The notes under the pieces are model-generated. The model did no database searches and had not been told where the DNA came from. It saw only the letters and a list, made by a program, of their open reading frames with translations. Of a stretch of DNA of 64,000 nt, positions 30,850 to 42,845 are shown piece by piece; within the stretch, counting starts at the first letter, position 1, and every line of letters begins with the position of its first letter. The position numbers and the translations under genes were made by a program. The DNA lies in NCBI GenBank assembly GCA_963576565.1, contig OY755040.1, positions 22,013,043 to 22,077,042 of the forward strand. Direction: 5' to 3'. This DNA is from Aspidapion aeneum (Eukaryota; Arthropoda; Insecta; Coleoptera; Brentidae).

Positions 30850-32540
30850 TTATTTCAGAATATGGTCAAGCAATACACTAGAGATTTATGGATTCATCTC
30901 AAGTATCGACAGGCAGTTAGACTGAGGGTAAGTGTGCTAAATTCTGTTCGCGGTGTTCTTGGCTAGAACTATGTTCGGCATTCTCGCCGTTATTAAATTT
31001 CGCGGTTCTTATTTTAGCCCCATTTCTCTGATACTTCACCATTCTTTGTTTCCAGTGGTGTTTATTTCTATGTTACTATGGACTTCAACATAGAAAAACA
31101 AAAGCGTGGAATTGACATTGTCATTTTACTTGTCATTTTTGTGGATGGTTCACTCAAAATTATTCTAAAATGGCTAGAAATCGACCATATCCAGATTTTG
31201 AAAAATGGAAAGAATAAAAATCCCAATATTTAAACGGCAGAAATATTTTAATACAAAATGCGTTATGAAAAATAACTCAAAAATGCCAACAAAGTCTTAC
31301 ACATAATGGCAATCAGTTTGAACATTTATATCATTAAAGAAAAATTAGTAATTATTTTTTGCAATTCATTATTTTTTTGTATTTGTCATAGAATTTGCTT
31401 CAAATAAATCTTTAAATTAACGTAAACCCATTTTAATTTGCTAAGTATCAAAAGAGTTAAATTAAAAATCGTTCAACTAGCAATTTTTAATATATATTTA
31501 TGTGGGAAATTTCCAAGTTCGGACTAAACTTTTTTTAAAAATATTAAATATTTTTTTAACCAAAAAACAAAAAATATTAAATTTTTAATATTTTGTGATA
31601 ATAATAGCATAAAACCAATCAAAATAGTATTTTAAAAAATCCTGGTCAGTATTTAATTTTTTTAGGATAAATACCATATCTGAAAAACTAGAAAATATTT
31701 TAAAAAATTGACAACGTCATTGTTTTCTTCTAAAAAAGTTGCCAGAGGTTTTTACAGAATAAAAATATGTTGTATAATAATAAGCGAGATATAAGGGATT
31801 ATTAAAAATGCAATTTTTTCAAAAACTCCTTGTATTAGTAAAACAACGAGATATAGCAAAATTCTAATTACACCATTTTTAAGGGCTAAAAAAAAGGTAA
31901 GGTGCAATCAGAAAATCAATATCTTTAATAATAACCGAGTTTCCCATTTAATCCCATCGAAAATGGGACACGCTGTACACCTATTTTAAAACTTAATTGA
32001 CTCTACACGAAATTTTGAACCAGTGAGAATCGGTTTGACATCTTCATAACTCTATTAATGTATTTAGACAGACGTTTATTTTTAAACGGCAATAAATTAT
32101 ATTGTCGAAGATAAACTTTAAGTGCGTTATGAATATTATTAAGTTTTTTATGGCGCCATTGACATTACGCGGTAGTTAAGTGCCCTCTTACAGTCTTTGC
32201 ACTCAAAAAAACTTATGTCTGGCAAGATCTGGTGCAGTATATATTTTGAAATAGGTCATACCTATTAATATGTCTAACAAGTTGTCGGAACAAAAAACTA
32301 AAATAATAGTTACAAAATGCTTTATCTCATTTTAATAAATTAAAATAAAAAATTCGCTATGTCATTCTGCGTTCTTCAGTTTTTTTGTAATATACATTAA
32401 AGTTTAAATAGGTATAGTTTTTGCAAAGTCACTTAAATAACTCCTAATACGAGGTTCCATCGATTTCATAAAATTTTGCTTCATTCTGCCCTTCAAAATT
32501 TATCCAAATTCATATAAAATCTTCCTGGTATAATTTCAAC
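30850..32540. other. no gene seen
   Basis: Very AT-rich sequence with no recognised frame or repeat. Confidence 0.4.
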
Positions 32541-32541
32541 G

Positions 32542-32705
32542 CTGCCGACAGAAAAGAGGCGCAGCTCTTTGCGGTCCGACCAGAAAGTATTTGTTTTCCG
32601 ACCGACCGAGCCCAGGTGGATGGACGGCACCTGATTGGCAGATTTTTTTGAGATTCGCTTTTAATTGCGTTCGGGTGTGCTTTTCGGTACCCCTTTAGTC
32701 GGCAG
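32542..32705. mobile_element. possible small MITE
   Basis: The left end 'ctgccgacagaaaagag' and the reversed right end 'ctgccgactaaaggg' form short imperfect inverted repeats 164 bp apart. The interior is GC-richer than the flanks. No TSD. Low certainty. Confidence 0.35.
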
Positions 32706-32913
32706 TATGCAGAGTTAGAAAATAAATCAGTGTCGTTCCTGTAGGTGTTGGAACAGAAAGTTTTATTATCTATTTTTATTTCTTTAGTTTACGCCATATT
32801 TAAATGAATGGAATTGGATGGTGGTGCACTTATAACAAATGTTAGCTACAAAATTTGAAGGGTCAGTGAACCCGACTGGCCAACTGTAATGCCATAGCAA
32901 TCAAATTAAATAT

Positions 32914-32946
32914 CTACGTCACCGCGTTGGCAACGCCGTGACGTAG
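32914..32946. repeat. short palindrome ctacgtcac / gtgacgtag
   Basis: Perfect 9-bp arms around a 15-base loop that is itself partly self-complementary. Another 'ctacgtcac' lies at 32970. The role is unknown. Confidence 0.6.
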
Positions 32947-32949
32947 TTA

Positions 32950-34550
32950 TAGTCTTCTTTTCAACGTGCTACGTCACAGTCAGCGCCTTATTGCTAATGG
33001 CCGCTTGACATGATGCATGACGCAAGCAAAAAATTCCATTTAAATGCCATTGCAAGCATGCTAGCCAACCTTAAGATTTGGGATTTAAAAAACACAAGCC
33101 AAGCCAAGAAAATCTACAACAAAATCATAAAGACATCATGTTGAAAACTATCATACTATTCAATTCAATTCAAAATAAGCTTTATTGTCAGTTTAAGCAA
33201 GAATCAACCTCTCTTTTCTCTAACCAAAAGGTAAATACTAAAAAAAATGCTTAAAATAGTTTTGTTAACCTTATAAATAAAATGATAATTAACCGAGTAA
33301 ATAACAGTAGTAAAAGATAACAAATATTAAAAAACAATAGTAACAAACAACACAATAAGCACAATAAACATTTTAAGTGCAATAAACATTCTAGCAGGCG
33401 AAAGTCAGGTACTAAAGTATGAAAAATAAAATAAAAAGTAAACCGATTATGCATAACTATTTGGTAAAGTTTAAAATAAATATAATTAATTTTTAGTAAA
33501 ATAAAAATAAATACGTTATCAAAATTAAAATAATAATAAAAGTTAGAATAAATATATAATAATAATACAACAAATTTATAAAATTATAAAACGAAGCAAA
33601 TAAATTAAATAAAGGAACTAATAATTATGGTTGATAACATAAAAAGCCCTAGAATCGTCGGTCCAATACACTAAATTCCCTAAAATTACAGATTGCATGT
33701 AGAAGGATAACATTGGATCGATAAAAATCGCCTGCCTGAGTAGCAAAACGGGAATTGGTATATTTTTATTTTAATATTGTTGCCTGCAACAGCAAGCATT
33801 ATTTATATGCATGACTAGTTTAAGAATAAATAATATTTGTGGCAGCCAGCGACTTGTTTTTCGACAGCTTTTCAGGAATCGTCAAATTTTTATAAAACTT
33901 GTATACGGCTAATCTGTCCTCTAGCCACTAACATCAAAATAATTTATATTTTATAACTAATTTATAACAAAATTAGCAAACTATTTTAATTCTTCTTCTC
34001 TCTTTGTCTAGAGCGTTTAAAGCAAAGTTTTTCAGTTCGGTCCAGGCTGGGAATACAAAGTAGGGTAGTTTGCACCGAGACTGTTACACCTACAACAATC
34101 AGCTTGATTTCTGTGGCGCATGTGCCCAGTCAAAATTTCAAGCCATTTGCATGCAACTTATGCTGTCATGCACCATGTCAGGTGGCTTTCAAAAGAAACG
34201 TAAAATCTAAAAATCGTACAACCCATTGTCAAGCAAAAGAGAACGATACAGACGACTGTTCAAAATTTTGAAATGTTCCGCCTATGGAATCTTTTCTTTT
34301 ATGTAGGTGACTTAACCACAATAGCAGCAGCAGCATTTTGTAAATCCACGCGCTGTTATTAAAAATAGCTGACTTTTTAACGACTAAGGATTAAAAAAAT
34401 ATTACATATAAATCAAGCATGTGTAATCCGTGGTAATCGGATTAAAACTGGTTTATTTGATAGTAAAAAGTCAAATTGCAACGACTGCTTGGCGACTACT
34501 TTGTCTCAAAATAGACTTTATTTCGTTTCACTAATGGCGGAACTTATGTG
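32950..34550. other. no gene seen; possible LINE 3' tail near 33155
   Basis: On the minus strand 'gacaataaagcttattttga' followed by ATTGAATTGAAT near 33190-33155 looks like the 3' end of a non-LTR element. The sequence from 33250 to 33640 is nearly all A and T. No protein similarity is recognised. Confidence 0.35.
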
Positions 34551-34560
34551 ACTTACCGGA

Positions 34561-35088
34561 ATGCCGGCAGCGCCCTTAACACGTACGACGGCAGCGCCCT
34601 TGGCACGTATGACGGCAGCGCCCTTTACACGTACTTATTATATACATCAGTACTGGTACCGGAATTCGACCGGTGCAGGAGTGTACGTGGAAAGCAAGGG
34701 TATTGGAAAAAGTTACTCGCTGGGATCCAGTGCAACAGTCTTCCAGGCGGAGGTTTACGCTATAATGGCAGTAATATGGGAGGAAGAAATTAGGAAAGAA
34801 ACAGGAAAACGCCTCTGCATCTTTTCAGACAGTCAAGCTGCGCTGAAAGCACTGTGCAAACCAACCATGTCCGTGGGTTTGGTGCAGGAGTGTGCGGATG
34901 CACTTCAGGAGTTGGCCTGCGTAAGAGAGGTGGAGCTCGTATGGGTCCCAGGCCATATGGGAGTCCCAGGAAACGAGAAAGCGGACGAACTCGCCAGGGG
35001 AGCCATTGCAAAACTTTTGAACAATATTCCGCAAAATTTTACTATTTTAAAATTTAAATATTATCCAAATCTTTTAAAAGAATCATAA
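34561..35088 (+). pseudogene. LINE-type RNase H domain fragment
   Basis: A 175-codon open frame starting with an ATG. Residues 1-25 are three 8-residue repeats encoded by a 24-bp minisatellite. From about residue 32 it resembles the RNase H domain of I/R1-type non-LTR retrotransposons. Features: 'TGAGVYVESKG', 'VFQAEVYAIMA' (catalytic Glu), 'LCIFSDSQAALKAL' (catalytic Asp) and 'LVWVPGHMGVPGNEKADELA' (final His/Asp region). The first catalytic Asp, which normally lies just before, is missing. The frame ends in unrelated AT-rich codons. Upstream RT and endonuclease are absent, so it is a fragment, though its open frame is remarkably clean. Confidence 0.75.
34563..34634 (+). repeat. 24-bp minisatellite, three units
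   Basis: Units at 34563-34586, 34587-34610 and 34611-34634, each containing 'ggcagcgccct' and ending 'cacgtay'. The unit length is a multiple of three, so it encodes an in-frame 8-residue repeat joined to the RNase H fragment. Confidence 0.9.
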
Positions 35089-35964
35089 CAAAAAAATTTT
35101 ATGTAAAAAACCAATTACGCGAGAATGATATTCCTTAAAAACAATTGAGATAAAAGTAAAGCCAAGTTCTCCTTTTCGGCTGCAAATGATTTTTAGGAAC
35201 AGTGCTACATTGAACATAAAGAAGTTTGGCTGTAATAGCAAAGTTTAAAAAAACATTTCCAAACTAGTAAGAACCTTTCATTTTAAAATTTGTATTGGAG
35301 AACTTGGCTTTACTCTTATCTCAATTGTTTTTAAGGAATTTCATTTTTGCGTACTTAACTTTTTTATATGAAATGTTTTTGTTATGATCAATATGTATAT
35401 GATAGGCTGCTTGACATGGAGCAATACACTTGCAGTTGCATGCAAGATTAGTGTCCCTGAATGAGACATATTTGTTTGTTTGTACAATAGATGTGATATC
35501 TTGCATGAAACGGCAAGTCTATTTCTCCATGTGAAGCGGCCTTAAGAAATCAGGGTCTAGAAGCCAATGAAAACTGTAAATAGTTAAACTTTAGTACTTT
35601 TTCTCTACCTACTATTACTTTACTTAATTTAAAGTTAAAACATTAAAATATTACATAATTTAAGATATCCTTGTTGAGAAAAAAAACCAGATAAAGGTGC
35701 GTGAGTTTCACGATGGGTGGCCGACATAAAAACGTAAACGTCATTTAGACAACCGGCCACGCTACTATCATTAAAGTTTTTCTCTTTTTTCTTCTTATTT
35801 TCTTTTCTCTCATCTCATTTTGCCAGCAATTTTAACATGTTATAATTATATGCAAATCGCTCGGAATAAAGATATTAAAGTTAGGTCAGTTTCAGTTCGA
35901 TGCTACTCGACGTAACGTGATCAATTTGGGAAAATAATTTAAAAAAGTTTTAGGTTGAGGTAAT
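35089..35964. other. no gene seen
   Basis: AT-rich spacer without recognised features. The phrases 'ttctccttttcggctgcaaa' (35169) and 'attggagaacttggctttac' (35295) may be parts of an old inverted repeat, because 'aaagccaagttctcc' and 'ggagaacttggcttt' are complementary (35158-35172 and 35298-35312). Confidence 0.45.
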
Positions 35965-36236
35965 AGGGCCTTATTGCAATAAAGCCAGGCAGTAATTGTG
36001 CCGGCCACTATTCTTACAGTTTCGCATTATAAGAACAGCTATCTTCTTTCAAAACTAGGCCTTTGTGTATTATAAGAGCCGGAATTAATATTGCCGCTAC
36101 TATTAATGGAAAATAAACGCCTAGATTTATAAATTCGACTTCGGTATATCAATTCTGAAAGATCAACTGTCAGTTTTCAATTGTAAACTGTCAGAATAGT
36201 GCCCGGCACTATTAGGGACTTATTGCAATAAAGCCC
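35965..36236. mobile_element. MITE of the TTATTGCAATAA family, copy 2
   Basis: Both ends carry 'ttattgcaataaagcc'. Further in, 'ccggccactattcttacag' on the left pairs with 'ctgtcagaatagtgcccgg' on the right. Inverted repeats therefore run about 60 bp with a small gap. Related copies are at 26191-26469 and 53092-53358. Confidence 0.78.
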
Positions 36237-36374
36237 AGCTTAAAAAATACTGTCTTTCAGTGTGTTGAAAAAATTGAAACAAATTTAGTAAAAAAAATAT
36301 TTCGTAAATATGATAAAGCAATCGAACGAAAAATACAACATAGAAAATTGAAGTAATTTATCAAAATGTAAAAT

Positions 36375-36985
36375 GTAGAAACCGTAAAGTGTAGAAATGC
36401 TTCAGTCATCTACCGGTGGAGGGCGCTGCCAACTGCGTCAACTGTGGCCGTAGAAAAAGAACGCGATTAGAGTATAATATACTTATAAATTTTTTGTATT
36501 TTGTTTTAAATTATGGCTCCCCTTTTCCTCTTTTTGGGAGGCCAAAATCGGAGTTAGCCAACCTTCAAATGATCGTAAATGCATCCTTGGATCCTAACGG
36601 ATTTGTGATCAATTGACCACGGTTAGGTCATACTTACTTTATGTTAACACCGATTTCGACCTTCCAAAATGAGGGCGGAAGAAATAATTTAAAAATCCCG
36701 CCTTAATATTCTTATTGTTTTCTTCCTATAATTTTATACTAACACCTAGAACTGGCAACAGTAAAAAGCGGACCTAGGGTCACTGCATCCTGGAAGCCTG
36801 GCGTCTGGAGACTTCCAGGCTTCCAGGATGCAGTGACCCTAAGCGGACCCTAACCACAGCGCTACCTGATGTAAGGGTATCTTATTACCTTCATCTAAGG
36901 CCATTGCGCACGCAGCTATACCGTCAGCCTCTACCGGTAGAATAATGAATCATTTCTACACTTTACGGTTTTTACGTTTTACTTT
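36375..36985. mobile_element. inverted-repeat element with a nested micro-MITE
   Basis: 'gtagaaaccgtaaagtgtag' at 36375, with 'ctaccggt' at 36410, is found inverted at 36934-36985 with few differences. The AT-rich flanks outside (to about 36260 and 37110) show weaker inverted similarity. The small open frame at 36416 is not recognised. A hAT-type hairpin is inserted at 36775. Confidence 0.6.
36775..36841. mobile_element. 67-bp perfect-hairpin MITE with 8-bp TSD (hAT-like)
   Basis: Two perfectly complementary 27-bp arms beginning TAGGGTCACTGCATCC, separated by 13 bases. The 8-bp direct repeat AGCGGACC flanks it (36767-36774 and 36842-36849). An 8-bp TSD and a TAGGG-type terminus fit the hAT superfamily. 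A 51-bp relative is at 57489-57539. Confidence 0.9.
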
Positions 36986-36989
36986 TTTA

Positions 36990-37560
36990 TGATTAATTTT
37001 TTGATAAAGTAACTTTTCTAAAAATTTTGTTTTTATTAATTTCGATTTTTCCAAACTATATTTTCTACGTTTTAAATTTCTTTAAAAAAGTTTTCTAAAA
37101 ATTCAATTTTCTACATTTGGAGGGGTTCATTTGATTTGATTTGGAAAGATGTCTGTTTACTACAGTCTAGATTTAATAATAGCGTTAATGGCACATTTAA
37201 ATTCGATATAAAATTGTAGCGCGATTATTAAAGATACTCATCAATTTTAAGTTCACAGTGTAAAATTGTGGGGCGTATATACGTCTTAATTTTCATTAAA
37301 ATCGGTTTATGGGAAATGTGTCAAAAATTAATAGCAAGATTTGATAATTGATAGACAGTCAGACAGCCAGCCTCTGTAAGGTGAAATAAAATCGTTTAAT
37401 AAAAAAAAATTAATAAAAAAATACCCAACTACTGAATTTACTTGTAACTACTAGTCGCAGTCCAACTTTTAGGTTTAATTGTTATTCAGCTTTATAAAAA
37501 GCACTATGCATTTACAATATTTATTTAGCTTTACCCAAAAACTACGTGTAGATTTTCTAC
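36990..37560. other. no gene seen; partial dispersed repeat
   Basis: 37270-37400 contains 'aaaatcggtttatgggaaat' and a 'gacagtcagacagcc' stretch ending 'gtgaaataaaatcg'. It is a relative of the repeats ending near 16350 and 19440. Otherwise AT-rich. Confidence 0.45.
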
Positions 37561-37579
37561 GGTTGCGAACAGTGTTACC

Positions 37580-38160
37580 TTCCATGGGGTGAAGGTGGGG
37601 GAGGAGGGAGGGAGGAGGGAACTAGTAAAATGGTGTCGAAAAAATCTTAAAGCGTGTGCCGAAAGAATTTTTGAAATCGCTCTAAATTTGTGAAACTACT
37701 ACTAATAACTACTAAACTATTACTAATAAGAAAGGTGGGAAGAAGAGTGGTAAAGAAAGTGGAAACTAGTAAAATTATGTTGGAAAAAAGTCTTAAAGCG
37801 TGTGCCGAAAGAATTTTTAAAATCCCTCTATATTTGTGAAAGGTATAGCTACAACTATTACTAATAAGGAGGGAGGAGAAAAGAGAGGGAGGAGGAAAAT
37901 AGTAAAAGGATATTGGAAAAAAGGCTTTAAGCATGTGCAGAAAGAACTTTTGAAATCACTTTATATTTGTGAAAGTTATAGCCATAACTATTACTAATAA
38001 GAATGGCGGGAGGAGAGAGGGAGAGGCGTAAAGGGGAGGGAACTAGTAAATTGGTGTTGAAAAAAAATCTGAAAGCGTATGCGGAAAGAATTTTTGAAAT
38101 CGCTCTATATTTGATAAAATTATGTAAATATGGTTTTTGAATAGGGTGGGAGCAGGGAGG
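37580..38160. repeat. tandem repeat of about 133-146 bp, four units
   Basis: 'gcgtgtgccgaaagaatttt' or a variant occurs at 37652, 37798, 37931 and 38074. Each unit also has an 'actattactaataag' word and a purine-rich 'gggaggagg' segment. Units differ by small indels. The minus-strand open frames here are by-products of the repeat. Confidence 0.85.
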
Positions 38161-38813
38161 ACTAAGCAACTTAGAGGACATTTGCAATATTACCCATTAC
38201 AAATGTCCTCTAATATGCTTTGTTACTTTGTACAAGAGGTATTTCAATAAAATCGCCTGAAATTTAGATAATTTGTATGCCTCAAAGCCTACATCATGTG
38301 ACAAAATGGCGTCTGAAGACAACCATGCTGATTCCTGTTTAAAAAAAAATATAGCCTATAAAACCTTCGGGATCAGTAGCAATTCAACGGCACCTTTTTT
38401 GTCAAAATCGGTTCAGCCGTTTAGCCTCCAGCGTGCCACAAACATCGAAAAATTAACCTTCTTTGCGCCGTGCTGTAGTAGGTAAAAAGACTTCTTCATT
38501 GCTGCGTTTTTCTATGATTTATGATTTTGTTAGGAGTCAAGGTGTTCACTCGTTAGTTTATTTATTTTGGTGGCTGGTTTTAGTTTTCTATTTTTTTAAA
38601 ATATGCATTTGTTTTACCTTCCTCTGCATCTATATACTTAGTAATATGTAATAATTTTAAAATCGTTAAAAAGTGTATTTTAGCTCACACTACTACTATA
38701 AGTAGTGTGAGCGATGGTGATCCTAATTTTTTCGAGAAAAAAAAAGTTGCTCCGATTTCAAAAAATTTTATATATCTTTGCGTTTCAGATGATTTTGAAA
38801 CTTTTTTGTTTTG

Positions 38814-38873
38814 CTGTCTGTCTGTCTGTCTGTCTGTATGTCTGTCTGTCTGTCTGTCTGTATGTCTGTCTGT
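38814..38873. repeat. (CTGT)n microsatellite
   Basis: About 15 CTGT units, with two CTGT-to-TATG interruptions. It lies inside the GCTCACACTA-bounded element. Confidence 0.9.
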
Positions 38874-38999
38874 AACGACCAACCCGCATAACTCAAAAAC
38901 CGCTTGTCCGATTTTAATGAAATTTGGTACCTAAGTTGGGTCTTGGGCCGTGATGGTCCGATTTAAAAATGAACAAAATCCACCGAACGCAAGCCAATT

Positions 39000-39345
39000 A
39001 AAAGGGTGGGGGCAGATTCCAAAAATTAGAGTTTATTTGAAAATATGGCGTGTGTGATATCAAACGAAAGGTAATTAAGTCTGGAGTTAAAAAAATGAAT
39101 TTTAGTTTATTTTTAAAAAAAGAGTGGGAGTTTTGTCAAAAATTAGAGTTTAAGTGAAAATATAGCGTGTGTGATATCAAACGAAAGGTAATTGAGTCTG
39201 GAGTTAAACAAAATACATTTTAGTTTTTTTCAAAAGGGTGGGGGGTAGATTAAAAAAATTTGAGTTTAAGTCAAAACATGGCTTGTGTGGTATCAAACGA
39301 AAGGTAATTGAGTCTGGAGTTGAATAAAATATATTTCAGTTTTTG
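39000..39345. repeat. 116-bp tandem repeat, three units
   Basis: 'atatcaaacgaaaggtaatt' or a close variant occurs at 39057, 39174 and 39290, each followed by 'agtctggagtt' and preceded by a G-rich word. Confidence 0.85.
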
Positions 39346-39564
39346 ATTATATTAGCTCACACTATAACTATAGTACCTAGTGTGAGCTTAGGTGCCCATA
39401 GATTGGCAGAGTATTTTTCAATTTTATCATAATATCTGTCTGTGTTGCAAAAAGTTCAAATTTACCAAAACAAAAAAATGCAGATATTGACTGATAACTT
39501 TAATTGAATTTAAAAATCCTGCTTAAGCTTTTGAGATATTATAAAAGTGCAATTCACTGTTAAG

Positions 39565-39744
39565 CATGGGCTTACGCAGACGCGGTGGGGCTCGCCCCCC
39601 CCCCCTCCCGCCAAGCATATACTTATTAATTTTTTATATTTCATGAATAAAAAAAAAGCTTAAAATACAGCACCATAAGGTCTCCCTCCCCCCCTCCCAA
39701 GACATTTAAGTCCCCCTCAAGAAAGATTCCTGGATGGGCCACTG
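39565..39744. mobile_element. CAGTGGCGYA-type MITE (decayed)
   Basis: The left edge 'catgggcttacgcagacg' and right edge 'cctggatgggccactg' resemble the termini at 61100-61444 (which also starts 'catggg'). It has an internal C run at 39596-39605. No TSD is evident. Confidence 0.45.
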
Positions 39745-41080
39745 TGTTCACAAGAAGAGAATTAATGAAGTGATAATTTGAATACATTTAAGTAATTATG
39801 CGTTTATGGTAAAATAAATACCAGTTAGCCTTACATAATAATTTAACCGGATATTTTTAATATAAGTGCAAATATCAACAAAATTACTAAAATTATCGGC
39901 GATTAATCAAAAAACCGAATTGGGTTGTGAATAAAATCTTATATAGTCTTTTATTATTAACAGTCGGAGATTATAGAACACCTGGGTCTTGAACGATGTG
40001 GTCATCCACATCACACGCTTTTACCAATAGCCCAATCTGAGCGGTCGCGTGTTGTCCGAAATAACTTGTCTCGACCAATGGCATAGAAGCTCGCCCTTCA
40101 GAGTTAGTGAATTTTACGCGTTAGAAGTGAAATATGTTCTCTTGCCCCGTATCGACTGAACGTTTCTCGGTCGGATCGTGGGAGAAGCTTGCCATTGGCC
40201 AAAGCATGTGATGGGAACTATCACATCGTTCAAGACTCGCTACCCTGGGTATAAAAATAACAGCGAAATTCTGGCCAATATCTTGTAGTCGTTCAAAAAA
40301 TAGCATACATAACTCGTTAGAAAGCACAGTATAGCGAAATCGAAACTTGTATAATAGACTCTTTTACTCTAATACTTTAATCTTAGAGTAAGAAAGAATA
40401 CTTGCACAAAACCGTTGTGAAAAAACGAAATGCATGGCCGACTGAATATTAGTTGTTTTATTTTTATTTCTAGCACTTCATAAAAGTTTGTAATATATTT
40501 TTTAGTACCTTGATGGTGTTAATGGATAATGTGGCTTCTTTAGTATTCAGTACTGAACAATTTTGCCTTGTCTGAATCTAAATGCTCCTACTATATTTTA
40601 TTTCTTTCCGTTGTTTCTATTAATAGTCCCACATACTTGTTACTTCCTATGTTTTCATCGGGCGAACCGTTTCTTGCAATTCTTGTATTGCATGTTTTTA
40701 AATCGTAAACTTTTCAACCGTCCACATAATATAACGGGTGATTTATTTTTAGCGCCAAAGGGTTAAAGTCCTTTTAAATTGTAACAACCAACACCTTCTA
40801 GTATTTGAGCGCAAAACTATATTGTTAAAACGCCGGATGTCCAATTTATCCCTTATTCTTTAGATTAAGGAATCTCAAATACTGGTTATAGCTGATAAGC
40901 TAAACTTCAAAAACTACCGAGGCATAACACTGATAAACGTTTTTTATACGGTATCGCACAGATTAGCTTTATAGTTTTTTAAGTTTTTGGTCGTGCCAAA
41001 TTTAGACGCGATAACTCCGCGGATAACGATAGCTTTAACAATATTTGACAGTTCAAAATAGAGAGAGAGGCGTTTAATGA
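39745..41080. other. no gene seen
   Basis: No recognised coding or repeat feature. The open frame at 40121-40327 (minus) has no recognisable domain. Confidence 0.4.
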
Positions 41081-42086
41081 ATAGGGGAAGATGGGAAAAT
41101 ATTTTTTTGTCTGAATGAAATACTTTATTTGCAGTTTTAATACGTTGTTTGTGGTGATAAGTCTTTCTATGTATTGTTTTTAAATTTTTCTTCTGTTAAA
41201 CAAGTAGCTTGAATGGGAATATTTTTACTACACCTTCGTTTTGACTATCGTGGGATAATAGGAAACATCGTAATGGGGCAATAAAAAATATATTTTTTTT
41301 TGTTGAATTTTGATTTAATTAGTGATGTTACCTTAAAATTTGAGTAAAGTGACTTATGTAAAGCTGGAGAAAGGGTAAGTTACAGAAATATTAAATGTCA
41401 TCTAACGCATATAGTATATATAGTACACCGGCCTATGTTTTAAGTGATGACTTAACAGGCTGAATTATGACGAAAATTCATGAAAGTGATTCCTAATAGA
41501 ATGCGCGCACGCAGACATTTTTTGAGCTTCCGACTAATTAAACCAAGCATATGATTTTGGAGACACTGTTACCATTTACTTTCAAACACATTTTTTAGGC
41601 AACAGAAAAAAAAACAGGTATTCACTTTCAAATTTTCTCAAAATTATAATTTACTAGATGAAAAAAGTTCCATTAAAGAATTAGTAAAATTAATGGCAAT
41701 ATTGTCGTACAAATAATATGCTTGGTTTAGTCAGTTCGATGCACAAAGCATGTCTACGACTGCGCACTCTGTTAGGAATCACTTTCAAGTATTTTTGCAG
41801 GGGAAAAAGTTAGGCGTCTCGACCAACTAAAGCTATGTGTACGAAAATTTAGCCTGTTAGTAATCACTTAAAAAATAAACTGGTGTACTGTGGACTATTT
41901 GCGTTAGATGCCATTTAATATTTTTACAACTTGCCATTTCTAAAGCTTTACATAAGTCACTTTTGTCAAATTTGAAGGCAACTTCACTAAGTACTCAAAT
42001 CAATCTGCAATTAAAAAAAAATATATTTCTTGTTACCTTATTACGATGATTTTTATTACCCAAAACGAAAGGGTAATTCTGAACTA

Positions 42087-42845
42087 CAGTGAAACCTCTC
42101 CTTGCGGACACCTCTATTAAGCGGACACTCCCTTTAAGCGGACAAATTTGTTGGAACCAAGCTTTTCCCTATGTCTTTACATGTAAAATTCCCTCCTATA
42201 ACCGGACACTCTAATAACCGGACGCGGACAATTTTTTTTGGTTAAAAAATTCTGAAACCTCCCTTAACCGGACGCGAACCTCTGAAAGCGGGACGGAGCG
42301 CCGCACGACATGGGCATAAATATTATGTAGTATGTTGGCAACAAGGGACTCTGCAGCCGAGGAATTAACTCTTTCCGTTTTAATGCGGAGACGAAATACA
42401 TCTGTCATATTTACAACATTATTTGATTTAGCGGGACTGCTGTGTTTATTGTTCAGTTGGGTAATAATAGATCTCTTTGAAATGGCGCCTAGTAAAAAAC
42501 TTCTTATTTTATGTGGAAAAATGGAAATTGTTAACGTTTCATGGAAGAAACATCTACGAACACGAAAGATCGCCGAAAATTTTAATGTCGGAAAATCTCA
42601 GGCAGCGGAAATTGTTAATAAATATATAGTTCATTCCATATATTTTGAGATAACTTTTTGATAGTAATCAGCTGTTACCATAACAAATAGCATAGGCCAG
42701 CGAAAAAAATTGTCAAAAGTTATCCTAAAAATAATAATATGGACTTTATATCAAAATTTCGCAGTTACCTCTCTTAAGCGGACACCTCCAATAAGCAAAC
42801 AAAATCGACGGAACCGTGAGTGTCCGCGTATGGGAGGTTTCACTG
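42087..42845 (+). mobile_element. pogo/Tigger-like non-autonomous element (759 bp)
   Basis: The ends 'cagtgaaacctc' and complement are typical of pogo/Tigger elements, and TA lies on both sides (42085-42086 and 42846-42847). Subterminal words 'aagcggacac' recur near both ends. Inside is a transposase N-terminal fragment (42482-42640). The catalytic domain is absent. Confidence 0.85.
42482..42661 (+). pseudogene. pogo-type transposase N-terminal fragment
   Basis: ATG at 42482 starts 'MAPSKKLLILCGKMEIVNV', followed by 'RKIAENFNVGKSQAAEIVNK', which is the CENP-B/pogo type helix-turn-helix DNA-binding domain. After about 55 residues the frame leaves the family and ends at 42661. The DDE catalytic domain is missing. 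It lies in the element's sense orientation. Confidence 0.75.

Larger units (their letters stand above)
38683..39389. mobile_element. element bounded at both ends by GCTCACACTA palindromes
   Basis: At 38683-38712 'gctcacacta' is followed by its complement 'tagtgtgagc'; at 39352-39389 the same palindrome occurs as 'ttagctcacacta' and 'tagtgtgagctta'. Between them lie a CTGT microsatellite, a segment with 'ccgattttaatgaaatttgg', and three units of a 116-bp tandem repeat. No protein is encoded. Superfamily not assigned. Confidence 0.6.

Noticed and set aside
36775..36841. hairpin considered as a microRNA precursor
   Set aside because: The perfect arms and exact 8-bp TSD are explained by a MITE; small RNA data would be needed to claim more.
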